A stretch of DNA of 41,682 nt from Chara braunii (lineage: Eukaryota; Streptophyta; Charophyceae; Charales; Characeae), in assembly GCA_003427395.1 (NCBI GenBank), contig BFEA01000370.1, positions 1,033,407 to 1,075,088 on the forward strand, given 5' to 3'. A model generated the notes under the pieces. It was not told the origin of the DNA, searched no databases, and saw only the letters and a program-made list of their open reading frames with translations. Position numbers and translations under genes: made by a program. The first letter of the stretch is position 1, and every line of letters begins with the position of its first letter. Below are positions 31,441 to 40,261 of this stretch, piece after piece.

Positions 31441-31815
31441 CTACAGCTCCCCGGAAGTTGCGCAATTCAAACCTCCAGAAGCAACAAAAGAATAGCGGCA
31501 GGAAGAGAGAAACGTGTTCAAGACTCACGTGGCGCTCGGTGTTGTTGTCGTGTTTCAACTACAACTCCCTGGAAGTTAAGCAGTTTAGGCAAAAAATGGA
31601 GAGAAACGTGTCCAACGCGCAGTAGTGCTTTCGTGTTCCAACTACAGCTCCCCGGAAGTTGTGCCGCTCAAACCTCCAGAAGCGACAAAAGAATGGTGGC
31701 AGGCAGAGAGAAACGTGTTCATGCCTCACGTGGCGCTCGGTATGTTGTCGTGTTCCAACTACAACTCCCCGGGAGGCAGCAAGCAGAGAGAAACGCGTCC
31801 AAACCTCAAAAGATG
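31425..31815. repeat. Two copies of a 200-bp repeat upstream of the transposase-like gene
   Basis: TTCCAACTACA(G/A)CTCCC recurs at about 31438, 31554, 31639 and 31757, forming a dimer with a period of about 201. Each dimer also has GAGAGAAACGTGTTCA and CTCACGTGGCGCTCGG, the latter containing a CACGTG G-box core. The position at the 5' side of the minus-strand gene suggests 5' UTR or promoter. Confidence 0.7.
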
Positions 31816-31887
31816 CCTCTCATGAGTCGCCAGTGAAGCAAAGACAGAATGACCAAAGTGAGAGTGCCAAACAGAGTATATTTTCGA

Positions 31888-32510
31888 GCGGGAAAGTCGG
31901 AACAGCGACAAAATTTTTCAACCCCCACTGTTTTCCGCCGCGAGCTCTGCTTGGTTGTCGTCCCACTCTTTTTTGCGCCAAGAAGCAGTCCTTTCGTCTT
32001 TCACCGAAATTTTGACACTTTCTCGGCCAAAATGCAGGCGGGAACTGGTCTCTGTACTGCACAATGCGCCGAAATATGCCCTAGCTCCAGAGCTACTCTA
32101 TAGGACTATAAGGGGCCTCGACATATTTTGACTCAAGACAACCAAGCACGTTTCGTGCCTGTGCTAGTGTTCCCGCTTTTGGAAATTATTTTTGCTTTGA
32201 AGCGGGAAGAACATAATATTTACAATTTTCGTCTTTTTGCATTATTTTTAGCACGAGGTGCGCTTTCCCGCTGTCTTGAATTGTTACGCCCTGAGCACAG
32301 TTTCGAGCGGGAAACCGGCATTTTGTCGCCTCGCCCAATTAAGAGGGGGAAATCCGGAACATGGACAAATTTTTGTAGCTTCCAGTCGTCCCGCTCTCTT
32401 TCACGAGCACACTTTCGAGCGGGAAAACCGGCATTTGTCGAATAGGGGACAAATTTCTGTAGCTTTCAGTCGTCCCGCTCTCTTTCGCGAGCACACTTTT
32501 GAGCGGGAAA
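31888..32510 (-). promoter_or_regulatory. Cluster of E2F-type sites
   Basis: Exact TTTCCCGC or its complement GCGGGAAA at 31888-31895, 32264-32271, 32307-32314, 32419-32426 and 32503-32510, with near matches at 32170-32176 and 32202-32209. This lies 450-1070 bp upstream of the first usable start of the minus-strand transposase-like gene. E2F sites drive S-phase expression in plants. Several sites lie in short tandem repeats, so they are not all independent. Confidence 0.55.
32098..32112. promoter_or_regulatory. Palindrome CTATAGGACTATAAG
   Basis: One member of the recurrent dyad, placed inside the E2F-like region. Both strands contain a TATA-like CTATA(A/G), so it could serve as a TATA element for the minus-strand gene as well as a binding site. 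Confidence 0.35.
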
Positions 32511-32600
32511 CTCGACGTTTGTCGCCTCGCCCAATTTTTTGTGGAAAATCTGAAACAGGGACAAATTTTTGTAGCTTCCAGTCGTCCCGCGCCAGCAGCC
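32365..32600. repeat. Tandem repeat, periods 82 and 114
   Basis: TTTTTGTAGCTTCCAGTCGTC or a close variant starts at about 32369, 32451 and 32565. The units contain CACGAGCACACTTT(C/T)GAGCGGG, so the E2F-like site is multiplied by the repeat. Confidence 0.75.
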
Positions 32601-32734
32601 ACTTTCTTTTCGGTAAAAATCAAAACAGGGTGACTTTCCCCGCCAAATCTGCAAGCGGCAATTAGTCTCAACGGGTTAGATTGTACCGAAATGTGCCTTT
32701 GCTCCTGTGCAGTCATTGGGGTCCACCAAGATTG

Positions 32735-33640
32735 CAAGCGATTATTTTGGGGCGGTGACCGACCACTTCTAGAATACTTCAATTGTTTTGGTGTTGTGAC
32801 CTACCGCTTTAAGGGTATGTTAATTTTTTGGGGGTCGTAATGTAACTTAAGGGGGGTAAAAACTAGTTTTAGGGGTATGCACTAGGAGTTGGAGGTAGGA
32901 CTCACCTCTGTAGGGGTAGAGAAACTGGTTTGGGAGTGCGAGCGGGACTAAGGAGGGGTTTAATTAAATATTGTTGTCCGAACTTTGAAGGGGGCTACGA
33001 CCCCAGCTTACACCAACACTACCTCCACTGCCGTAAAATTAACTTTCCCCACCTTACGGACCGGGTTCTCGGGGGGCGGCGACAGGGAGGTGCAGGTGCG
33101 TCCGGTCGAAGCATTCACAACCGCGACTTTAACAATTTTTTGCGAATAGAAAATTTAGCTAAAAGATTTGAACGCTTATTTGCCTTTTTGATTGGGCAAG
33201 ATCTTGCCTGGTTTAAACATTTATTTGGGGTAGATCTTGCCTGGTTTAAACGCTTATTTGGGGTAGTAAATGATCGTTTTAAGGGAAGGCTGATTTTTCG
33301 GGGTCGGAGTGTGACGTGAGGGGTTCGAAACTAGTATTTGGGGTACGCAGTGTTAGTTGGGCGTACGACTCCTCTCAAAGGGAGTGCGAGTGAGAGTAAG
33401 AAGGGGTAACATTTTATTTACCATCCGAGGGATGTAAGGGCGATAAAATCGGCCGCTTTAGGGAAACAAATTTTATTTTGGGGGTTTAAAGCGATTTGGG
33501 GTATGCTCTTCTTTAAGGCGGGCTTAAATCGGTTTGGGGTCGGGCTCTCACTTAAGAGGGGGCAAAATTAAATTCGGGGTAAGAATGATGACCCTGGGGT
33601 TAGGACACACTACTCTAGGATTAGAGGGGGCCAAATTAAA
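32735..33640. repeat. G-rich satellite block with two interruptions
   Basis: Diverged monomers of the 105-bp family occupy 32735-33000 and 33270-33640. 33001-33135 is unrelated GC-rich sequence. 33195-33262 has a 34-bp tandem pair (AGATCTTGCCTGGTTTAAAC at about 33199 and 33233). Confidence 0.75.
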
Positions 33641-33776
33641 TTCGGGCAAAACTTATATCGGGGGTCATAAATTTTGCACACCTTTAATGGACTTGCAAAG
33701 CCACTTTACTCTTAGCATTAGAAGGCTGATTTGCTTCAGGGGGGTTAGGAAGGCCTTGTTGGTTAGTTTCATTTAG

Positions 33777-34106
33777 TTACGTTACCGAACGTACACGTAC
33801 GGGGCCTTTCCGTACGAAACGTACAGATAATATCTGTACGGGAACCTGTACGCCCTCGTACGACCCGTACGAAAAAAAAAAAAAAAAAACTGTCATCCAA
33901 AAAATCCAAAAACAATATATGTCATGTAAAATCCCAAGACAAGCAACATCTCACCATCTGCAGATTCTTATTAGAATTGGAGAAACAAAATAAAAACAGT
34001 AAAAACAAATTAAAAAAAGTCGTACGGGCCTTGAGTACGAGTAGCGTACAAGAAATCAGTACAACTTGTATTCGTACGGGGGTGAGTACGAATCGCAACG
34101 TAGCCG
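33777..34106. mobile_element. 330-bp MITE rich in CGTACG, with TTTAG target duplication
   Basis: Flanked by TTTAG at 33772-33776 and 34107-34111. Imperfect terminal repeats: TACGTTACCGAACGTAC at the left and the complement of GTACGAATCGCAACGTA at the right. Many GTACG words are concentrated near both ends, with an internal dyad CGTACAGAT-AAT-ATCTGTACG at about 33823-33843 and A18 near 33872. Related sequences without the insert at 34231-34290 and 40202-40262 serve as empty sites. The 5-bp duplication and short inverted ends would fit a hAT- or PIF-unlike class II element. The superfamily is not determined. Confidence 0.7.
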
Positions 34107-34255
34107 TTTAGCAACGTTGATTTTAAGGACTAAAAATCGACATAGCTTTAAGTCAATTATCCAACGAAAGAGGGGTCCAAATTTATTTTAGGGGTTGGAC
34201 GCCAACACAGGGCGAAGGGGAAAGGAAGGCCTTGTTGGTTACCTCTGTTAGCAAC

Positions 34256-34281
34256 ATCGATTTATAGGACTATAAATCGAT
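34256..34281. promoter_or_regulatory. Longest palindrome of the TTTATAG-NN-CTATAAA family
   Basis: Two 12-nt arms (ATCGATTTATAG and CTATAAATCGAT) are separated by GA. Decayed homologues in the same sequence context lie at about 34118-34142 and 40229-40252. Confidence 0.75.
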
Positions 34282-34299
34282 TTAACTTTAGGTCAACAG

Positions 34300-34420
34300 C
34301 CACCGCTAGAGGGGTCCAAAAATTATCTAAGAGTGTCGGATTCTCACTTAATGGGGTCAGTCGGATTCTCACTTAATGGGGTCAAATTAATTTCGGGGTG
34401 CCAATAACCTTTTTAGTTCT
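34300..34420. repeat. Short G-rich satellite remnant
   Basis: About one monomer plus a duplicated GTCGGATTCTCACTTAATGGG (about 34338 and 34360). It joins non-satellite sequence near 34405. Confidence 0.6.
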
Positions 34421-34440
34421 AGAAATGTCAATAGCAGGCA

Positions 34441-34530
34441 ACATCTCATTTCTCGGACAGGACAAAGGTGAAACAGAAGGAACAATGCGGTAATACGAAG
34501 GTCATTGAGGCCGATATATTGGAACTGGTG
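34441..34530 (+). pseudogene. Exon-like fragment shared with 40422-40629
   Basis: Shares GACAAAGGTGAAACA and AAGGTCATTGA(A/G)GC with the two copies near 40 kb. In the best frame those copies read TTEVKHKEHCNYVKVIEA and MLEVVKHQQ. Here the 3' part is replaced by satellite at GGTG|AAATTAATTTC. Function unknown. Confidence 0.45.
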
Positions 34531-34604
34531 AAATTAATTTCAGGATGTCAATGATGACTTGGGTCTTGCACAGCACTGCTGTTTTTAAGACTTAAAACTC
34601 CCGC

Positions 34605-34931
34605 TATGCCTCAGGATGATGCAGAGAGAACAACCTCAACCACCATTGTCTCAGTAACATTTGGATGGAATCGCACATTCTCCAGGCAGTACTCAATGCT
34701 CTCCTTGCTCCACCCGTGGAATAACGTCGAATCAAATAACAAAACTTTGTTCATTGCTTCCACAGCAGTGTTCAACAATTCCTTAGCATGCCTTGGGATC
34801 GCCACATTAAGCAGCCAACCAAATTCACGGGCATAAACTGTAGTTGAAACAAGCAGTTGGATCCTCTGGCATAGGAGATCAATCTGATACTGCTTTGTAC
34901 AAAAGGGTTTCAAAAAGACGATGGACGACAA
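34605..34931 (-). pseudogene. Unrecognised exon, copy 1 of 3
   Basis: The minus-strand frame reads CQRIQLLVSTTVYAREFGW, IPRHAKELLNTAVEAMNKV, LLFDSTLFHGWSKESIEYC, ENVRFHPNVTETMVVEVVL. Two other copies (36525-36780, 36980-37342) keep the same frame with mostly conservative replacements, which argues for past coding. No family recognised. Confidence 0.5.
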
Positions 34932-35073
34932 ACATTTGTAAAGAAGGTTTTAAAAAGACGACGGACGACAAGCATTTATAGAGAAGGGTTTGAAAAAGAC
35001 GACGGACGACAAGCGTTTGTAGAGAAGGGTTTAAAAAAATGACGTGCGGCGAGCATTCTTAGAGAAGAGTTTT
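34896..35073. repeat. Minisatellite of about 39 bp, first block
   Basis: About four units of GTAGAGAAGGGTTT(G/A)AAAAAG followed by ACGACGGACGACAAGC. The unit matches the VEKGFKKT(A/V)DTK segment of the ParB-like gene (21670-21710), so a coding segment seems to have been amplified. Confidence 0.8.
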
Positions 35074-35080
35074 GACTTCG

Positions 35081-35296
35081 CAGGAAGCACTGTTTTCCCA
35101 ATTTTCAAGAATGTCTCGTCGCTTTTGTGAGAAATGACAATGGTAGTGGTTCAACGAAAGCGAAGGGCAAACCCTTCAAGGTGCCTACCGGGGGTTCAGG
35201 GAGGAAGCCAGAAGCGCCGCTTACCACTCCATCGCAACCAATGGGCGCAACATACACAAGTTCTAGGATTAAGAAGAAAAAAGTGACGATTTAAGG
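35081..35296 (+). pseudogene. Isolated fragment of a ParB-like module
   Basis: Matches 20870-21075: TGTTTTCCCAAT, GCGAAGGGCAAACCCTTCA, GGGGGTTC, TAAGAAGAAAAAAGTGA. It starts right after a TTCGCAG acceptor-like site and covers the N-terminal and basic regions only. Confidence 0.65.
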
Positions 35297-35424
35297 CAAT
35301 ACACAATGCTCTCTTTGCTCCACTCGTAGAATGACGTCGAATCAAATACCAAAACTTTGTTCATTGCTTCCATTGCAGTGCTCAGCAATTCCACAACACT
35401 GCTGTTTTTAGGACTTTAAACTGT

Positions 35425-35665
35425 AAAGTGTGCAAAGAAGTACAAGCATTCGACGATAGTTGTACCCACTATACTGTGTTCCTTTAGACAAACAGGGAAA
35501 AAAAAAACATATAACTCTGACGTCGCGGTCAGGGTGTCGAAGGCATTGGACAATGATTTAAATGTAATACTTCGCGTTGACAGCAGTGGAGATGAAGAGG
35601 AGGAAGATGATGAAGTTTCTTATGCCTCTAAAAGACCCGTGGAATGACGTCGAATCAAATAACAA
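35425..35665 (+). repeat. Segment duplicated at about 36395-36640
   Basis: Both copies contain AAGTACAAGCATTCGACGAT, AAATGTAATACTTCGCGTTG and a GATGAAGAGGAGGAAGATGA-like stretch. In one frame it encodes an acidic run (SSGDEEEEDDEVSYASKRPVE). A fusion to the unrecognised minus-strand exon (GTGGAATGACGTCGAATC) follows in both. Confidence 0.65.
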
Positions 35666-35669
35666 AACT

Positions 35670-35805
35670 TTGTAGAGAAGGGTTTAAAAAGACGACAGAC
35701 GACAAACATTTGTAGAGAAGGGTTTAAAAAGACGACGGACGACATACATTTGTAGAGAAGGGTTTGAAAAAGACGACGGACGGCTAGCGTTTGTAGAGAA
35801 AGCTT
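35670..35805. repeat. Minisatellite of about 39 bp, second block
   Basis: Three to four units of the same type as at 34896, ending at GTAGAGAAAGCTT(C/T)GT, as in the third block. Confidence 0.8.
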
Positions 35806-35904
35806 CGTGAACTACAGTCAGAACCTGTGGCCTCAAGATTTGCAGCGACTCAATTTTATATCCCACAATACTAGGCTCTACAAATGTCAGGCCGACGTGA
35901 CATT

Positions 35905-36510
35905 CCAATAGTTGTGCCCACCATACTGTGTCCCTTTGAACAAGCAGGGGAAAACAAACATGTAACTCTGACGTCGCGTTTGGTGAAGGCTAATGTATCG
36001 AACCCTGGTGACCCTCGTCTTGTCAGTGCCGTCGAATTTTGTGTCCTTGGTGATTGGAGCCAGAGTTGAACAAGAGAGTCCGCTCATTATTATTTTGAGT
36101 CAACCGATCGAAGACAAAACTTTCGTATTTGTGACGCAGTCACAAAGAAGTACAAGCATTTGACGATAGTTGTGCCCGCTATACTGTGTCCCTTTGAACA
36201 AGCAGGAAAAAAAAAAATGTAACTCTGACGTCGCGTTTGGTGCAAGACTAATGTATTGAACCCTGGTAGCCCTCGTCTCGTCAGTGCCGTCAAATTTTGT
36301 GTCGTTGGTTATTGGAGCCAGAGTTGCACAAGAGAGTCCGCTCATTATTATTTTGAGTCAACCGACCCAAGACAAAACTTTCACATTTGTGACGCAGTCA
36401 CAAAGAAGTACAAGCATTCGACGATAGTTGTGCCCACTGTACTGTGTCCCTTTGAACAAGCAGGGAAAAAAAAACATGTAACTCTAACGTCGCGGTCAGG
36501 GTGTCGAAGG
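35905..36510. repeat. Tandem repeat, period about 259
   Basis: TTGTGCCC(A/G)C(C/T)(A/G)TACTGTGTCC occurs at about 35910, 36168 and 36428. Units contain CGTCGCGTTTGGTG, GTCTCGTCAGTGCCGTC, CCGCTCATTATTATTTTGAG and the dyad TTTGTGAC-GCA-GTCACAAA (36128-36146 and about 36388-36406). The plus frame PTILCPFEQAG...KHVTLTSR is partly open in all units. Coding status uncertain. Confidence 0.8.
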
Positions 36511-36524
36511 CATTGAACAATGAT

Positions 36525-36780
36525 TTAAATGTAATACTTCGCGTTGGCAGCAGTGGAGATGAAAAGGAGGAAGATGATGAAGTTTCTTATTCCTCTGAAA
36601 GACCCGTGGAATGACGTCGAATCAAATAACAAAACTTTGTTTATTGCTTCCACAACAGTGTTCTGCAATTCCTCGACATGCCTTGGGATCGCCGCATTAA
36701 GCATCCAGCCAAATTCACGGGCATAAACCGTAGTTGAAATAAGCAGTTGGATCCTCTGGCATAGGAGATCAATCTGGTAC
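36525..36780 (-). pseudogene. Unrecognised exon, copy 2 of 3
   Basis: The same frame as copy 1 from CQRIQLLISTTVYAREFGW to KVLLFDSTSFHG, then broken by the junction to the acidic segment. One substitution places EAINK for EAMNK. Confidence 0.45.
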
Positions 36781-36915
36781 TGCTTTGTACAGAAGGGTTT
36801 CAAAAAGACGACAGACGACAAACATTTGTAAAGAAGTGTTTAAAAAAACGACGGATGACAAACATTTGTACAGAAGGGTTTGAAAAAGACAATGGACGAC
36901 AAGTGTTTGTAGAGA
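36780..36915. repeat. Minisatellite of about 39 bp, third block
   Basis: Three units (GAAGGGTTTCAAAAAGACGA, GAAGTGTTTAAAAAAACGAC, GAAGGGTTTGAAAAAGACAA), again ending at GTAGAGAAAGCTTTGT. Confidence 0.8.
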
Positions 36916-37342
36916 AAGCTTTGTAAACTGCAGTCAGAACCTGTGACCTCAAGATTTGCAGCGGCTTAATTCTATATCCCACAATGCTGGGCTTTACAAA
37001 TGCCAGACCGACGTGACATTCCAATATTTCTTGACAATGAGCCCCTATACCTCTGGATGATGCAGAGAGAATAGCCTCAACCACCATCGTCTTAGTTACA
37101 TTTGGATGGAATCGCACATTCTCCATGCAGTACTCAATGCTCTCCTTGCTCCACCCGTGGAATGGCGTCGAATCAAATAGCAAAACTTTGTTCATTGCTT
37201 CCACAGCAATGCTCAGCAATTCCTCAGCATGCCTTGGGATCGCCGCATTAAGCGGCCGACCAAATTCACGGGCATAAACCCTAGTTGAAACAAGCAGTTG
37301 GATCCTCTGGCACAAGTCAAACTGACAGAAGTCGGACAACAA
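36916..37342 (-). pseudogene. Unrecognised exon, copy 3 of 3 (longest)
   Basis: Open over 180 codons on the minus strand. Beyond the block shared with copy 1 it adds SSRGIGAHCQEILECHVGLAF, VKPSIVGYRIKPLQIL and SQVLTAVYKAF before entering the minisatellite. No stop in the shared part. No family recognised. The phrase KVLLFDSTPFHGW and a nearby Cys/His do not match a motif I can name. Confidence 0.5.
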
Positions 37343-37344
37343 GC

Positions 37345-38370
37345 GTTTGTAGAGAAGGGTGCAAAAGTTATATTGGGGGTCGAACTCTCACTTTGGGGGG
37401 TTGCAATTAATTTCGGGGTGTGAATGATGATCTGGTGGTTAGTAACCACCGCTAAAGGGGTCCAAAAATCATATCGGGAGTCGGACTCTCCGCTAAAGGG
37501 GTTAAAAAATTATATTGGGGGTCGGACTCTCACTTTGGGGGGGGAGGGGGAATTAATTTCGGGGTGTGAATGATGATGTGGGAGTTGGGACGTACTAGTC
37601 TAGGGGTCCCAAAAATTAAATCGGGGGTCCGACTCTCAATTCGGGGGGTTGCAACCGATTTTCGGGTGCGAATGGTGACCTGTGGGTTAGGACACACTGG
37701 TAAAGGTGTGCGAAAATTAAATTGGGGGTGGGACTTTAACTTTGGGGGGTTGCAATTAATTTCGGGGTGTGAATGATGACCTGGAGGTTAGGACACACTA
37801 CCAAACGGGTCCAAAAATTAAATTGGGGATCGGACTCTTACTCTGGGGGTTTGCAATCATATTGGGAGTCGGACTCTCCGCTAAAGGGGTCCAAAAATCG
37901 TATTGGGAGTCGGACACTGCGCTAAAGGGGTCAAAAAAATATATTGAGGGTCGGACTCTCACTCTGGGGGTTGAATTTAATTTCAGTAGTGAATGATGAC
38001 CTGGGGCTTCGGACCCACCACTGTAGGGGTGCAAAAGTTATTTCGGGGTGTCAATGATGACCTAGGGGTTAAGACATACCGCTAAAGGGGTGCAAAACTT
38101 AAAATGGGGGTCGGACTCTAACTTTGGGGGGTTGCAATTAATGTCGGGGTGCCAATGCACCTGGGGGTTAAAACCCACTGCTAAGGGGTGCAACTATCAC
38201 TTAGCGGGGGTGAAATTAATTTCGGGGTGTGAATGATGGATGACCTGTGGGTTTGAACCCACTACTAAAGGGGTTTGAAAATTAAATTGGGGGTCGGACT
38301 CTCACTTCGGGGGGTTGCAATTAATTTTCGGGTGTGAATGGTGACCTGGGGCTAGGACACACCGCTAAAG
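37345..38370. repeat. G-rich satellite block (105-bp family)
   Basis: About nine monomers of the first type, with several partial duplications (ATATCGGGAGTCGGACTCTC and similar at 37470, 37860 and 37895). It ends at CCGCTAAAG|GTGGGAAGTC. Confidence 0.9.
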
Positions 38371-38547
38371 GTGGGAAGTCAACTGAGGCTAGTCGGCAGG
38401 AGCTCTTGTTTTTAGCTCCCAGAGCTTTTGTCAAGGACAACAAGATTGTTCCGGAGCCTACTGACACGCCTCAAGTGCCTTGGATTAAGATGGGTGCTTT
38501 AAGTGCCGACGCTATTACCCCATCCTTCAGCAGGTGGCGTCAAGGCA
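38371..38547 (+). pseudogene. Exon-like module D, copy 1
   Basis: The plus frame GGKSTEASRQELLFLAPRAF, VKDNKIVPEPTDTPQVPWIKMGAL runs to 38558. It is bounded by satellite on both sides. The second half matches the complement of the spacer between ParB-like modules. No family recognised. Confidence 0.5.
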
Positions 38548-38597
38548 TTGGAGTTTGAATGCTGATCTGGGGGTTAGGACCCACAGCTACTTCGCAG

Positions 38598-38829
38598 GAA
38601 AGGTGGGAAGTCAGCTGAGGCTGGTCGGCAGGAGCTCTTGTTTTTAGCTCCCAGAGCTCTTGTCAAGGAGAACAAGATTATTCCGGAGCCTACTGACACG
38701 CCTCAAGCGCCTTGGATTAAGATGGGTGCTTTAGATGTTGACGCTATTACCCCAACCTTCAGCAGATGGCGTCAAGGCAGTTCTCGCTCGAAGACAGGAT
38801 CTCTAAATTTCTGGTGGCAAAGTGCTTGA
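38598..38829 (+). pseudogene. Exon-like module D, copy 2 (longest)
   Basis: Follows CTACTTCGCAG, a good acceptor-like site. It reads LLFLAPRALVKENKIIPEP, TDTPQAPWIKMGALDVDAI. In the next frame it then reads ILQQVASRQLSLEDMISKFL and VAKCL, which looks like the real continuation after a one-base change. It ends in satellite at about 38828. Confidence 0.55.
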
Positions 38830-39234
38830 TGAAATTAATTTCAGAGTGCGAATGACGTCGAGGGAATTAAAACCCACCACTAAAGGAGTATAAAAATTAG
38901 AGAGGGGGTCGGACTCTCTCACTTTGGGGGGTTGCAATCAATTTCGGGGTGTGAATGCTGATCTGGGGGTTAAGACGCACCGCTAAAGGGGTCTAAAAAT
39001 TGTACTCGGAGTCGGACACTCTGCTAAAGGGGTGCAAAAATTTAAGTGTGGGTCAGATTCTCACTCTGGGGGGTTGCAATTCATTTCGGTAGTGAATGAT
39101 GACCTAGGGCTTCGGACCCACCACTGTAGGGGCGCAAAGTTATCTCGGGCTTCGGACTCCCACTTTGGGGGGTTGTAATTAGTTTCGGGGTCTGAATGCT
39201 GACCTGGGGGTTAGGACCCACAGCTACTCCGCAG
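38830..39234. repeat. Satellite part of a higher-order repeat, first copy
   Basis: About four monomers. The same arrangement is repeated at 39390-39753, so satellite plus module D form a higher-order unit of about 520-640 bp. Confidence 0.85.
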
Positions 39235-39389
39235 GAAAGGTGGGAAGTGAGCTGACACGCCTCAAGCGCCGTGGATTAAGATGGGTGCTTTAGATGCGGA
39301 CGCTATTACCCCATCCTTCAGCAGGTGGCGTCAAGGCAGCTCTCGCTCGAAGACATGATCTCTAAATTTCTGGTGGCAAAGTGCTTGCT
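39235..39389 (+). pseudogene. Exon-like module D, copy 3 (internal deletion)
   Basis: After CTACTCCGCAG. The central part from GAGGCTGG to GAGCCTA is missing compared with copy 2. The block TGGATTAAGATGGGTGCTTT to GGTGGCAAAGTGCTTG is kept. Confidence 0.55.
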
Positions 39390-39753
39390 GAAATTAATTT
39401 AAGAGTGCGAATGACATCGAGGAAATTAAGACCCACCACTAAAGGAGTACAAAAATTAAAGAGGGGGTCGGACTCTCTCACTTTGGGGGGTTGCAATCAA
39501 TTTCGGGGTGTGAGTGATGATCTGGGAGTTAAGACGCACTGCTAAAGGAGTCTAAAAATTGTACTGGGAGTCGGACACTCCGCTAAAGGGGTGCAAAGAT
39601 TGAAGTGGGGGTCGGACTTCACTCTGGAGGGTTGCAATTCATTGCGGTAGTGAATGATGACCTGGGGCTTCGGATCCACCACTGTAGGGGCGCAAAAGTT
39701 ATCTCGGGGTCTGAATGCTGACCTGGGGGTTAGGACCTACAGCTACTCCGCAG
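39390..39753. repeat. Satellite part of a higher-order repeat, second copy
   Basis: The monomer order and private variants match 38830-39234 (for example GAAATTAAT, GAGGGGGTCGGACTCTCTCA and GGTAGTGAATGATGACCT). Confidence 0.85.
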
Positions 39754-40112
39754 GAAAGGTGGGAAGTCAGCTGACACGCCTCAAGCGCCTTGGATTAAGA
39801 TGGGTGCTTTAGATGCTGATGCCATTACCCCATCCTTCAGCAGGTGGCGTCAAGGCAGCTCTCGCTCGAAGACATGATCTCTAAATTTCTGGTGACAAAG
39901 CGCTTTGCTTGTGTGGCTAGGTGCTTCAACAAGCAGACAAAGACATTGGCGTCCAGACGACCAAGGGGGTACTTGAGCCTTTCGCTGCGAAATTTGACCA
40001 ACGCTTAAATATGCTGAAAGAGCTCGGATATCATAGGAAGCGTGCACTGCAGTGGAAGAAAATTTGGGAAAAGTTGCTTACGGCTGTTTTTATAACTCTT
40101 GTCAATTCCTAA
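39754..40112 (+). CDS. Exon-like module D, copy 4, with a longer 3' extension
   Basis: Same deletion as copy 3, then a unique extension. The frame from 39921 reads QQADKDIGVQTTKGVLEPF, AAKFDQRLNMLKELGYHRK, RALQWKKIWEKLLTAVF and ends in TAA at 40110-40112. The amphipathic Lys/Leu-rich end looks like a real helical protein C-terminus. A frame change is needed to connect it to the upstream block. No family recognised. Confidence 0.4.
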
Positions 40113-40261
40113 AATGTTTGGCAAGGCGGAGGGAGGTTGTAGTCCTGTAATGCGATTTTGCTGTGCAAAATTAACCAACAAGGCTTAAGAGGGAAACGAG
40201 AGCCTTGATGGTTAGTTTTGTTTAGCATTAGCAATTTGAAGGACTACAAATGGACTTAGCT

